In this document: piece by piece, positions 25,866 to 33,862 of the stretch
Numbering within the stretch: the first letter of the stretch is position 1
Layout of the letters: every line of letters starts with the position of its first letter
Source: an uncultured Clostridia bacterium
GTDB taxonomy: Bacteria; Bacillota; Clostridia; Oscillospirales; Ruminococcaceae
DNA: 64,000 bases
Assembly: GCA_947631115.1 (NCBI GenBank)
Contig: CANRKB010000009.1
Location: 1 to 64,000 of the forward strand
Direction of reading: 5' to 3'
The notes under the pieces: model-generated
The model's database searches: none
What the model saw: the letters and a program-made list of their open reading frames with translations, nothing else
What the model was told of the DNA's origin: nothing
Position numbers and translations under genes: made by a program

Positions 25866-27371
25866 TTATTCGCCCGCATGCATTATGCCCAAGATGTCAA
25901 GCTCTTTCTGCGTAAGCCCGACGCCTCTCAGCATAAGCCTGTTTCCGCGGAGCGCTTCTATTGAGTTTATACCCATTCCGCCCATCATTTCTTTTATCTC
26001 GTGATCCCATGCGGTGATGAGGTTTACAAGTCTTTCGCTTCCTATCGCGGGATTAAGGCGCTTTACAAGGTCGGCGCGCTGGGTGGCTATGCCCCAGTTG
26101 CACTTGCCCGTATTGCAGCTCCTGCAAAGATGACAGCCCAGCGACAGCAGCGCCGCCGTCGCGATATAAACCGCGTCCGCGCCGAGAGCTATCGCTTTTA
26201 CTACGTCGGCAGCCGAACGAATTGAACCTCCGACAACTATAGAAACGTCGTTTCTTATTCCCTCGTCGCGAAGTCTTGCGTCAACGCTTGCCAGAGCAAG
26301 CTCTATCGGAATGCCCACGTTGTCGCGAATTCTCGTAGGCGCAGCGCCCGTGCCGCCTCTGAAGCCGTCGATCGCGATAATATCCGCGCCCGAACGCGCA
26401 ATTCCCGAAGCGATAGCCGCGATATTATGAACCGCCGCTATTTTTACGATAACGGGCTTTTCATAGTTCGTCGCCTCTTTAAGCGACAAAACCAGCTGGC
26501 GCAGATCTTCGATCGAATATATATCATGGTGAGGAGCGGGAGAAATAGCGTCGGAACCCATAGGTATCATACGTGTTTTTGAGATCTCCTCGTCAATCTT
26601 CATTCCGGGGAGATGTCCGCCGATACCGGGCTTTGCGCCCTGTCCCATTTTAATTTCTATTGCCGCGCCCGCGTCAAGATAACCCTTGAATACGCCGAAA
26701 CGTCCCGAAGCGACCTGGCAAATAGTGTTCGCGCCGTATTTGTAAAAGTCGCGGTGGAGTCCGCCCTCGCCCGTATTATAGAACGTTCCGAGCTTTGTCG
26801 CCGCTCTCGCGAGGCTTTCGTGAGCGTTTTTGCTTATAGAGCCGAATGACATCGCCGAAAACATTATCGGTACGTCAAGCTCGAGATAAGGCGTTTTTTC
26901 AAAATGCGCCTTGCCCTCTTTGTCATAGGTTATCTTCTGCGACTTCTTTCCGAGGAAGGTCTTTGTTTCCATCGGCTCGCGCAGAGGGTCTATAGGCGGG
27001 TTTGTTACCTGAGAAGCGTTTAAAAGTATCTTGTCCCAGTAAACGGGATAATCTTTGGGCGTACCCATTGCCGAAAGAAGAACGCCGCCCGTGCCTGCCT
27101 GCTTGTAGACTTCGTCCATGACCTGCATGTTCCAGTTTGCATTATAGCGGAACTGATTTTCATTCGGACGTATCTTTAGCGCCTGTGTAGGACAAAGGCA
27201 GACGCATCTCTGACAATCGACGCAGGTCTGCTCGTTCGACACCATTTTATCAAGATCGGGATCGTATTTATGCACCTCGTTCGCGCACTGTCTTTCGCAG
27301 ACTCTGCACTTTATGCAGCGGTCGGGGTCTCTTAATACCTCGAAAAGAGGATTGTTGAAATTTATTGCCAT
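25866..27371 (-). CDS. Glutamate synthase FMN-binding subunit with N-terminal ferredoxin domain
   Basis: 501 residues. An N-terminal two-cluster ferredoxin domain (CIKCRVCERQC and CVDCQRCVCLCP, residues 18-65) precedes the alpha/beta barrel. The barrel has the FMN site and the conserved GEGGLHRD, KMGQGAKPGIGGHLP and GFRGGTGAAP motifs. A 3Fe-4S motif C-x5-C-x4-C appears as CHLCRSCNTGKC. It combines 2-oxoglutarate with ammonia from the amidotransferase to form glutamate. This is the archaeal-type (GltB2) catalytic subunit. Confidence 0.95.
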   Translation of the reverse strand: MAINFNNPLFEVLRDPDRCIKCRVCERQCANEVHKYDPDLDKMVSNEQTCVDCQRCVCLCPTQALKIRPNENQFRYNANWNMQVMDEVYKQAGTGGVLLSAMGTPKDYPVYWDKILLNASQVTNPPIDPLREPMETKTFLGKKSQKITYDKEGKAHFEKTPYLELDVPIMFSAMSFGSISKNAHESLARAATKLGTFYNTGEGGLHRDFYKYGANTICQVASGRFGVFKGYLDAGAAIEIKMGQGAKPGIGGHLPGMKIDEEISKTRMIPMGSDAISPAPHHDIYSIEDLRQLVLSLKEATNYEKPVIVKIAAVHNIAAIASGIARSGADIIAIDGFRGGTGAAPTRIRDNVGIPIELALASVDARLRDEGIRNDVSIVVGGSIRSAADVVKAIALGADAVYIATAALLSLGCHLCRSCNTGKCNWGIATQRADLVKRLNPAIGSERLVNLITAWDHEIKEMMGGMGINSIEALRGNRLMLRGVGLTQKELDILGIMHAGE

Positions 27372-28487
27372 TTATCTTCCCACCCTTTCCGAAGCGTATT
27401 TGTCAAGTTCGGCTATGACAGGCTCTCCGCCGCGCGGCGACCATATCCTGTCAACATCGGGGCACATTGTCCTTATAGAACATTCCTCGGACGAAATGTA
27501 CATAGTGTCGCCCTTTTCCGCGCAGACCATCGAGCGGAGCTTCAGTCTGTCGTTTAAAGCCATAAGCCCGTTGTTGTAGCCTAAAATTATTGAGAAAGGT
27601 CCCGTTATGAGGAGGCTGGAATACACATTTCTGAAATGTCTGTACTTTTCGGTGTCCTCGGGGCTGAATTTTCCGCTTTCAAGCTCGCTCCAAAACGGAG
27701 AAGCTATGACCTTTGCCACGTCTTCAAGCGGCATGCCGAGTCTTCTGTGAAGATAATCTATTATATAAGTAATAACTTCGGTATCCGTAAGAAGATTGCA
27801 CTTATAGCCGAACATCTCGATAAAGCGTCTGTTCGCGTCGTAGGACGAGATCTCGCCGTTATGTACTATCGTATAATCAAGGAGCGAGAACGGATGCGCG
27901 CCGCCCCACCAGCCGGGAGTGTTCGTCGGGTATCTTCCGTGAACTGTCCAGGCATATCCGCTGTATTCTTCGAGGCGGTAGAAGTCGCCGACGTCTTCGG
28001 GATAGCCGACCGCTTTAAATACGCCCATGTTCTTTCCGCTCGAGAAAACATACGCTCCGTCTATCTGATCGTTTATCCTTATAACGCAGCGCGCGACAAA
28101 CGTTCTCTCGTCAAGCTGGCTGTCGGCAAGCTTCGTCGGCAGAGGATTGACGAAATAACGCCATATAAGAGGCTCGTCGGTTATGTTCGGATTTTTTCTT
28201 ATCGGTATCCTCGACAGATTTACCACGTCAAAATGTCTGTCAAGAAAAGCCTCGGTCTTTACTCTTGCTTCGCTTGAGTCATAAAAAACGTGGAAAGCAT
28301 ACTGGTTCTTATACTCGGGGTAAATACCGTATCCCGCGTAACCGCCGCCCAGACCGTTTGAGCGCTCGTGCATACAGGCTATTGAATTTACAATAACGCT
28401 GCCGCTGGTGCGTCTGCCGCTTCTGTTTATAAAGCCCGAAATGGCGCAGCCCGCGGGGATCCTTGTTTCTCCCTCTTTTTGTAGCAT
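27372..28487 (-). CDS. Class II glutamine amidotransferase, glutamate synthase GltB1-type
   Basis: 371 residues from the ATG at 28487, which follows AAGGAG by 7 bases; a longer frame upstream lacks support because it would contain the promoter's -10 region. The Ntn-hydrolase start motif is GCAISGFINRSG, with the likely nucleophile Cys 14 residues from Met, so a short leader must be removed. Family patterns NGLGGGYAGYGIYP and GRYPTNTPGWWGGAHPF are present. It releases ammonia from glutamine for the FMN subunit. First gene of the six-gene glutamate synthase operon. Confidence 0.93.
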   Translation of the reverse strand: MLQKEGETRIPAGCAISGFINRSGRRTSGSVIVNSIACMHERSNGLGGGYAGYGIYPEYKNQYAFHVFYDSSEARVKTEAFLDRHFDVVNLSRIPIRKNPNITDEPLIWRYFVNPLPTKLADSQLDERTFVARCVIRINDQIDGAYVFSSGKNMGVFKAVGYPEDVGDFYRLEEYSGYAWTVHGRYPTNTPGWWGGAHPFSLLDYTIVHNGEISSYDANRRFIEMFGYKCNLLTDTEVITYIIDYLHRRLGMPLEDVAKVIASPFWSELESGKFSPEDTEKYRHFRNVYSSLLITGPFSIILGYNNGLMALNDRLKLRSMVCAEKGDTMYISSEECSIRTMCPDVDRIWSPRGGEPVIAELDKYASERVGR

Positions 28488-28494
28488 ATCCTCA

Positions 28495-28530
28495 CTCCTT
28501 AATTTGGTTGGAAAGGAGATAACTCTCCTT
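28495..28530 (-). promoter_or_regulatory. Leader hairpin able to compete for the Shine-Dalgarno of gltB1
   Basis: On the minus strand AAGGAGA (28524-28530) and TCTCCTT (28513-28519) form a 7-bp hairpin with a 5-base gap that reads GTTA plus flank. The same TCTCCTT can instead pair with the true ribosome binding site AAGGAG (28495-28500). The two pairings exclude each other, which is the layout of a simple translation switch. Confidence 0.45.
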
Positions 28531-28544
28531 AAAATTACTTTCAT

Positions 28545-28573
28545 ATTATAACACCGTTTTTATATTTTGTCAA
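28545..28573 (-). promoter_or_regulatory. Consensus sigma-A promoter of the glutamate synthase operon
   Basis: Minus strand TTGACA (28568-28573), 17-bp spacer, TATAAT (28545-28550): a perfect consensus match. The leader to the start codon is about 50 bases, too short for a tandem-hairpin ANTAR target plus terminator. Confidence 0.88.
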
Positions 28574-28800
28574 GCATTTTTTGCAAGAAATAAATTTTGA
28601 ACTTTCATTTTTTAGTAAATTTCCATTTGGTTCAATATTTTTTCGCACGCTTTTTGCAACATTTGCCGTATTTTTCATTCTTAAATTGCAAATTGGGGAG
28701 CAACGAATGTAAAATTTTTGTTTGACTTGCAAGAATGGAAAGGTCAAATTTCAAAAAAAATAGTCATTTTCTCCAAATTAGTAAAAATATGAAATAATGC

Positions 28801-28829
28801 TTGAAAAATTTGCAAAAATATAATATAAT
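28801..28829 (+). promoter_or_regulatory. Probable promoter of gatCAB
   Basis: TTGAAA (28801-28806), 17-bp spacer, TATAAT (28824-28829). It points toward gatC, but 466 bp of mosaic repeat sequence separate it from the start codon. Confidence 0.6.
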
Positions 28830-28860
28830 GATAGTGTATATTTCAGCTTGTATAAAAACC

Positions 28861-29190
28861 TATTTGTGGTTATTTTCAAATGTTGTTTTTCTAAGATTAC
28901 GCTCACTCGCCCTATCCCCCTTACCCTTTTAGAGGTTAGATGTTAGATGTAAGAGGTAAGAAATTAAAGGATGTTTTGAAGATAAAGTTTTTTGATTTTT
29001 AGAGTAAGAAGCTAGAGACTAGAATACTTACGAAAATCGAATAACCTCTCCTCTAAAACTCTAACCTCTTATCTCTATTTTCTTACCTCTAGAAGGGGAA
29101 GGGGGAGAGAGCGGGGTGCAGGCGCGCCCCGTACCCCGCCTTGCGGGGACTCCGTCCCCGCAACCTCTGTTTGCAGTGTACGCATTGTTT
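28861..29190. repeat. Mosaic GC-rich intergenic repeat with nested insertion (copy 1)
   Basis: The left part (28861-28926) matches the repeat at 51854-51914, including TTTCTAA and CGCCCTATCCCCCT. The hairpin arms CCCCCTTACCC (28916-28926) and GGGGAAGGGGG (29095-29105) are separated here by about 170 bp of AGAGGTTAGA-type sequence that itself begins and ends with opposing copies of AGAGGT(T/A)AGA. A GCGGGGACTCCGTCCCCGC hairpin follows. No gene was seen in this stretch. Confidence 0.75.
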
Positions 29191-29295
29191 GCCTTTGGTT
29201 TATAACCGTACAACGCTGATTAGGCTTTATGTACAAACTGTAATGTAATTTATTCGCGCTTTTTTATTCAAAAACCGAAAGAAAGGAGCTGTCTT

Positions 29296-29580
29296 ATGGC
29301 AGTAGATATGAAAACCATCGAGCATCTCTGCGGGCTGTCAAAGCTCTCTTATGATGAAAAAGGAATGGAAAAGGTCATGGGGGAAATGAGCGATATAATC
29401 GACCTTATGGACGAGATAAAAAGCTTTGACCTCACATACGATGACACTAAGGACAAAAACGAGATCCGCTTTAATGAAACAAGAGAGGATATTCCCGAAA
29501 AATCTTTTGATACGGAAAAACTTCTTCAGAATGCGGAAAACACCGACAGCTGCTATGTAGTGCCTAAGGTTGTGGAATAA
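29296..29580 (+). CDS. gatC: Asp-tRNA(Asn)/Glu-tRNA(Gln) amidotransferase subunit C
   Basis: 94 residues, usual length. It stabilises the GatA-GatB pair as a belt around GatA. Family pattern: IEHLCGLSKLSYDE at the N-terminus, MSDIIDLMDEI in the middle, and REDIPEKSFDTEKLLQNA near the end. ATG follows AAAGGAGC. First gene of gatCAB, 12 bp before gatA. Confidence 0.93.
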   Translation: MAVDMKTIEHLCGLSKLSYDEKGMEKVMGEMSDIIDLMDEIKSFDLTYDDTKDKNEIRFNETREDIPEKSFDTEKLLQNAENTDSCYVVPKVVE

Positions 29581-29592
29581 AGGAGAGAGAAA

Positions 29593-31041
29593 ATGGAACT
29601 TACAAGAGCTAGGCTCCGCGACCTCAGAAAAATGCTCGACAGCCGCGAGATAAGCGCCGTTGAGCTTTGCGGAGAATATTTAAAGAAAATAGAACTTACG
29701 GACAAGGAGCTTCTTTCTTATATCACCGTCACGAAAGAAGCGGCATTGAACGGCGCCGAAAACGCGCAAAAAAAGATCGACGCGGGACAAGCGAACATGC
29801 TTACGGGTATTCCGCTGGCGATAAAGGACAACATCTGCACGGACGGGATAAAGACCACCTGCGCCAGCAAAATGCTCGGAAATTTTGTTCCGCCGTATAA
29901 CGCTACGGTCATTGAAAAACTGAACGAACAGGGATACGTCCTGCTCGGAAAAACGTCGATGGACGAGTTTGCGATGGGCGGTTCTACGCAGACCTCCGCG
30001 TTTGCAAAGACGAAAAACCCTTATGACTTAGAACGTGTTCCCGGAGGAAGCTCGGGCGGTTCGGCGGCGGCTGTCGCGGCTTCGCTTGCGCCCGCGGCTC
30101 TCGGCTCGGATACGGGCGGTTCTATACGCCAGCCCGCTTCGTTCTGCGGAGTTACGGGATTAAAGCCGACATACGGAAGAGTTTCGAGATACGGGCTTGT
30201 GGCGTTTGCAAGTTCGCTCGACCAGATAGGTCCTATAGCAAACGACGCTTATGACTGCGCGATACTTTTAAACGCCATATGCGGAACGGACCGTCACGAC
30301 GCAACTTCCGCAAGAAAAGACGTTCCCGACTTTACGGCGGATATTGACAAGCCCATAGCGGGAATGAAGATAGCGCTGCCGAAAGAATTTTATTCGGACG
30401 CTATCGACGAGTGCGTTAAAGAGGCTGTACTAAGCGCCGCAAAGGAGCTTGAAAAACAAGGCGCGGTACTTATCGACTGCTCTATACCGGGACTTAAATA
30501 CGCGATACCCGCGTATTATCTTATAGCGTGCGCGGAAGCCGCTTCTAACCTTTCAAGGTTTGACGGCATAAAGTACGGTTTCAGAGGAGAGGGCAGAACC
30601 TTTAACGACCTTATAATCGACAGCAGAAACAAGGGCTTCGGAGAGGAAGTTAAACGGCGTATTCTTCTCGGGAACTACGCGCTTTCGAGCGGTTATTATG
30701 ATGCGTATTATAAAAAGGCGCTCGCGCTTAAACAGGAAATAATAAAGGAATACGGCGATGTTTTTGAACAGTGCGACGCCGTTCTTACTCCTACGGCGCC
30801 TACGCCCGCTTACAAGATAGGCGAACAGGACAACGACCCCGTAAAGATGTACACGGCGGATATTTGCACGGTAACGGTAAATATCGCGGGACTTCCCGGA
30901 ATATCTACGACCTGCGGCTATACCGACAGCGGACTTCCTATAGGAATGTCGGTAATAGGAAAACGTTTTGACGAACAGTCCGTTCTGCGCATAGCTTATG
31001 CATGGGAACAGAACTTTAAGACTGTCGCGCCGAAACTTTAA
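29593..31041 (+). CDS. gatA: Asp-tRNA(Asn)/Glu-tRNA(Gln) amidotransferase subunit A
   Basis: 482 residues. This amidase-signature enzyme frees ammonia from glutamine and feeds it to GatB. The Ser-cis-Ser-Lys triad is visible as K78 (AIKDN), S153 (GGSSGGS) and S177 (GSDTGGSIRQ). Together with GatB and GatC it converts misacylated Glu-tRNA(Gln) or Asp-tRNA(Asn). Ribosome binding site GGAGAGAG; gatB follows 15 bp later. Confidence 0.97.
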   Translation: MELTRARLRDLRKMLDSREISAVELCGEYLKKIELTDKELLSYITVTKEAALNGAENAQKKIDAGQANMLTGIPLAIKDNICTDGIKTTCASKMLGNFVPPYNATVIEKLNEQGYVLLGKTSMDEFAMGGSTQTSAFAKTKNPYDLERVPGGSSGGSAAAVAASLAPAALGSDTGGSIRQPASFCGVTGLKPTYGRVSRYGLVAFASSLDQIGPIANDAYDCAILLNAICGTDRHDATSARKDVPDFTADIDKPIAGMKIALPKEFYSDAIDECVKEAVLSAAKELEKQGAVLIDCSIPGLKYAIPAYYLIACAEAASNLSRFDGIKYGFRGEGRTFNDLIIDSRNKGFGEEVKRRILLGNYALSSGYYDAYYKKALALKQEIIKEYGDVFEQCDAVLTPTAPTPAYKIGEQDNDPVKMYTADICTVTVNIAGLPGISTTCGYTDSGLPIGMSVIGKRFDEQSVLRIAYAWEQNFKTVAPKL

Positions 31042-31056
31042 GGAGGTGGAATAAAA

Positions 31057-32490
31057 ATGAGCGCTTATTTTCCGACAATGGGTCTTGAGATACACGCGGA
31101 GCTGCTGACGAAATCGAAAGTTTTCTGCACCTGTTCGGCTGAGTTCGGAGGAACTCCAAACTCGCGCTGCTGCCCCGTGTGCAGCGGTATGCCCGGAACG
31201 CTCCCCGTTTTAAACAGAAAAGCCGTTGAATATATCATAAAAGCGGGATATGTGATGAACTGCGAGATCTCAAGGTTTACCAAATGGGACAGAAAGACCT
31301 ATTTTTATCCCGACCTGCCCAAAGCATATCAGATCTCGCAAATGCCGCGCCCCGTTTGTCTTTCGGGAAATGTAAAGATAAACGTAAACGGCGGGGAAAA
31401 GGCCATAAGGATAAACCGCATACATCTTGAAGAGGACGCGGGAAAGCTTGTTCACGACGAGGTGAACAGAATATCTCTTGCCGACTACAACCGCTGCGGG
31501 ATACCGCTTATTGAGATAGTTACCGAGCCGGACTTCCATAGCGCGGACGAAGTTATTGCGTTTATGGAAAAGGTAAAATTGCTTTTGCAATACGCGGGTA
31601 TCTGCGACTGCAAGATGGAGCAGGGTTCTATACGCTGCGACGTGAACATTTCAATTGCACCGAAAGGTAGTACCGAACTTGGCACAAGGACGGAGCTTAA
31701 AAACTTAAACTCGCTCAAAGCCATTGCAAAGGCAATTGAGATTGAAATTGACAGGCAGGAGGAGCTTTTAGACAGCGGAGAAAGAGTTATACAAGAAACG
31801 CGCCGCTTTAACGAGGCTCTCGGCGAAACCACCGCTATGCGCTCGAAAGAGGACGCTCACGACTACCGCTACTTCCCCGACCCCGACATTCCGCCGATCA
31901 TTTTCACGGATGAGGAGCTTGAAGAAATAAAGAACTCTATTCCCGAACTTCCCGAGCAGAGGGTTGAACGCTATGTAAATTCCCTCGGGCTTAAAAAGGC
32001 GGACGCCGATATAATCGTCGGCGACAAGAAAGTCTGCGATTTCTTTGACGAGGCGATCTCCGCATACGATAATCCCAAAGCGATAGCGAATTACATTGTC
32101 GGCGAACTTACAAGGAGAATAAACCTTGGCGAAGCGGACATGGAAAACCTCAAATTTACGGGAGCCGAATTTGCAAGGCTCGTTGAACTTTTACAGACCG
32201 ACAAGCTCTCTCAGTCTAACGCGAAAGTCGTTCTCGGAAAGATGATTGAAACGGGAGAAAAGCCCGACGATATTGCCGAGCAAAACGATCTATGGATAAA
32301 AGAGGACAGCGATCTTCTTGCAAAAACGATCGACGAGATAATCGCAAACAACCCCAAACCCGTGGAACAATACAAGAGCGGAGATAAAAAAGTCTTCGGA
32401 TTCTTTATGGGACAGGCAAACAAGGCGCTTAAAGGTCTTGCCTCGCCGAAAGCCATACAGGAATATCTAACGAAAAAGCTTGGCGAATAA
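31057..32490 (+). CDS. gatB: Asp-tRNA(Asn)/Glu-tRNA(Gln) amidotransferase subunit B
   Basis: 477 residues, full length. It activates the tRNA-bound Glu or Asp with ATP and completes amidation. Conserved parts: GLEIHAELLTKSKVFC at the N-terminus, cradle zinc Cys residues (C34, C36 and the RCCPVCSG group), HLEEDAGKLVHD, and a C-terminal YqeY-like tail domain that binds tRNA. It closes the gat operon before a strong terminator. Confidence 0.97.
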   Translation: MSAYFPTMGLEIHAELLTKSKVFCTCSAEFGGTPNSRCCPVCSGMPGTLPVLNRKAVEYIIKAGYVMNCEISRFTKWDRKTYFYPDLPKAYQISQMPRPVCLSGNVKINVNGGEKAIRINRIHLEEDAGKLVHDEVNRISLADYNRCGIPLIEIVTEPDFHSADEVIAFMEKVKLLLQYAGICDCKMEQGSIRCDVNISIAPKGSTELGTRTELKNLNSLKAIAKAIEIEIDRQEELLDSGERVIQETRRFNEALGETTAMRSKEDAHDYRYFPDPDIPPIIFTDEELEEIKNSIPELPEQRVERYVNSLGLKKADADIIVGDKKVCDFFDEAISAYDNPKAIANYIVGELTRRINLGEADMENLKFTGAEFARLVELLQTDKLSQSNAKVVLGKMIETGEKPDDIAEQNDLWIKEDSDLLAKTIDEIIANNPKPVEQYKSGDKKVFGFFMGQANKALKGLASPKAIQEYLTKKLGE

Positions 32491-32493
32491 AAA

Positions 32494-32524
32494 AAATCGG
32501 GCTGACGGTCAGCCCGATTTTTTA
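32494..32524. terminator. Bidirectional terminator after gatB
   Basis: AAATCGGGCTGAC (32494-32506) and GTCAGCCCGATTT (32508-32520), followed by TTTT on plus and by TTTTTATT on minus. It serves both gatB and the convergent 427-residue gene. Confidence 0.85.
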
Positions 32525-33805
32525 TTCCGTCACTTTATATGACAGCTCTAAAACGTCGGCATAAGTGCCGAGCGGATCGCTCGATAAAATGCACATAAGT
32601 ATAAAACATTCATACGGATTTTGCACGTACATTTTTCCTAGAAAGCACTTTTCGAGGATATTGTTCATAGACTCCAAAAATTTCAGATAGCGCGTTTTAG
32701 AATCGGGATAAACGTCCAGCTTCTGAGAAAACAAGAAAAAGTTTAGAGTTATCAGATCAAACCGCGACGCCTGAACAGTGCCCTGCAAGATGTCTCTTAA
32801 ACGCTGTCGGCTAAAGCGTTTGCCTTCAAATTGTCCGCTAAGTTTTGAGGATCTGGCGGGAATAATGTTTCCGTATCTGTCTGTCGGTATCGCCGAGCAG
32901 ATAATATGTTCTATATCGCTTTCGGTGATGTCTTCGCGGCAAAATACTTTTTTCTTCGGTCGAAACTCTTCTTTCGACTTTTGTTTTTCGGGACTACCAA
33001 GACATTCGCTTTCCGAAAACTTTTGGATAAAACGATCGTTTGCACATTCATCCGGTTCATTAGAATTGTATATTTTCGCTATAAGATCCCTTGCTTCATC
33101 ATACAATTCGTCAAAGCTGTTTTTGACGGTAACGCTCAGCGCAGACATTTTATCGTTTGCTTTAAGCTTTGTCAGATGCGCAATAAGCTTTTTTTCGCTG
33201 TTTATAGAGCGCATAGAATTTCGGATGCTTATAGTCCGTTCGGCGTTCAAATTTACAATATCGGGCGATTTGGGAGAAATATTATTATAAATTTCCCATA
33301 GCTCCTCAAATTTCAAATAGTTGAAATTATTCTTAAAGCAATACCAGCAAATGACTTCAAACGGGTCTTTGGGGTTTATCTCCTGCTCGCGAATTCCTTT
33401 TGTGAGAAACATATTTACATCTTCAACGCTCATATTCAGCCCAAATCCCAGAAGAAAAACAACGTTTCGCCTTACGGTCTGTTGTGTGAGCCAGTTTCTG
33501 GAAAGACTGCTGAGTTTCGAGGTCGTCGCGGAAAAGGACGCGGGAGTCTGATTATCGGAAAACGAGGCTTGAATAATAAGTCTGTATTCATCAAGCGGCA
33601 CTTCCCTGAAAGGCTTTGTAAGGCCCGCCTTACGATAGATATAGCGCCTGAGATAGTCGCCGAAAGAACGGAATTTAAGGCGGTGTTTTAGCGAATTGTA
33701 TATTAGCAGCGCGTCTTTATCGGGGAAACTTGTATCGTCTACGACATCATACAGCAGCTTTTTTGCGTCGCCCGTAAAATCAAGATCCGTATCCCGGTAT
33801 CTCAT
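32522..33805 (-). CDS. Hypothetical protein encoded with the receptor-like kinase
   Basis: 427 residues, soluble, mostly helical and rich in Lys, Phe and Asn. I do not recognise a domain. Two halves are joined by a polar, charged segment (about 255-290, PEKQKSKEEFRPKKKVF). There are no membrane helices and no enzymatic motif. It lies 57 bp downstream of the Ser/Thr kinase gene, with no terminator between, so it is likely co-transcribed. Being a phosphorylation target or regulator of the kinase is a reasonable guess only. The gene ends on the shared terminator with gatB. Confidence 0.72.
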   Translation of the reverse strand: MRYRDTDLDFTGDAKKLLYDVVDDTSFPDKDALLIYNSLKHRLKFRSFGDYLRRYIYRKAGLTKPFREVPLDEYRLIIQASFSDNQTPASFSATTSKLSSLSRNWLTQQTVRRNVVFLLGFGLNMSVEDVNMFLTKGIREQEINPKDPFEVICWYCFKNNFNYLKFEELWEIYNNISPKSPDIVNLNAERTISIRNSMRSINSEKKLIAHLTKLKANDKMSALSVTVKNSFDELYDEARDLIAKIYNSNEPDECANDRFIQKFSESECLGSPEKQKSKEEFRPKKKVFCREDITESDIEHIICSAIPTDRYGNIIPARSSKLSGQFEGKRFSRQRLRDILQGTVQASRFDLITLNFFLFSQKLDVYPDSKTRYLKFLESMNNILEKCFLGKMYVQNPYECFILMCILSSDPLGTYADVLELSYKVTE

Positions 33806-33862
33806 AGTTTACTTTTTCCTTTCCAAATTATTATTAAAACCAACTTTGTCAAAAGCGGAAAA

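Noticed and set aside
28541..28747. 68-codon minus-strand frame upstream of gltB1
   Set aside because: It overlaps the consensus promoter of the glutamate synthase operon and has AT-rich random composition.
28861..29190. CRISPR-like array suggested by short repeated motifs
   Set aside because: The AGAGGTTAGA motifs are irregularly spaced, vary in sequence and have no unique equal-length spacers or cas genes nearby.
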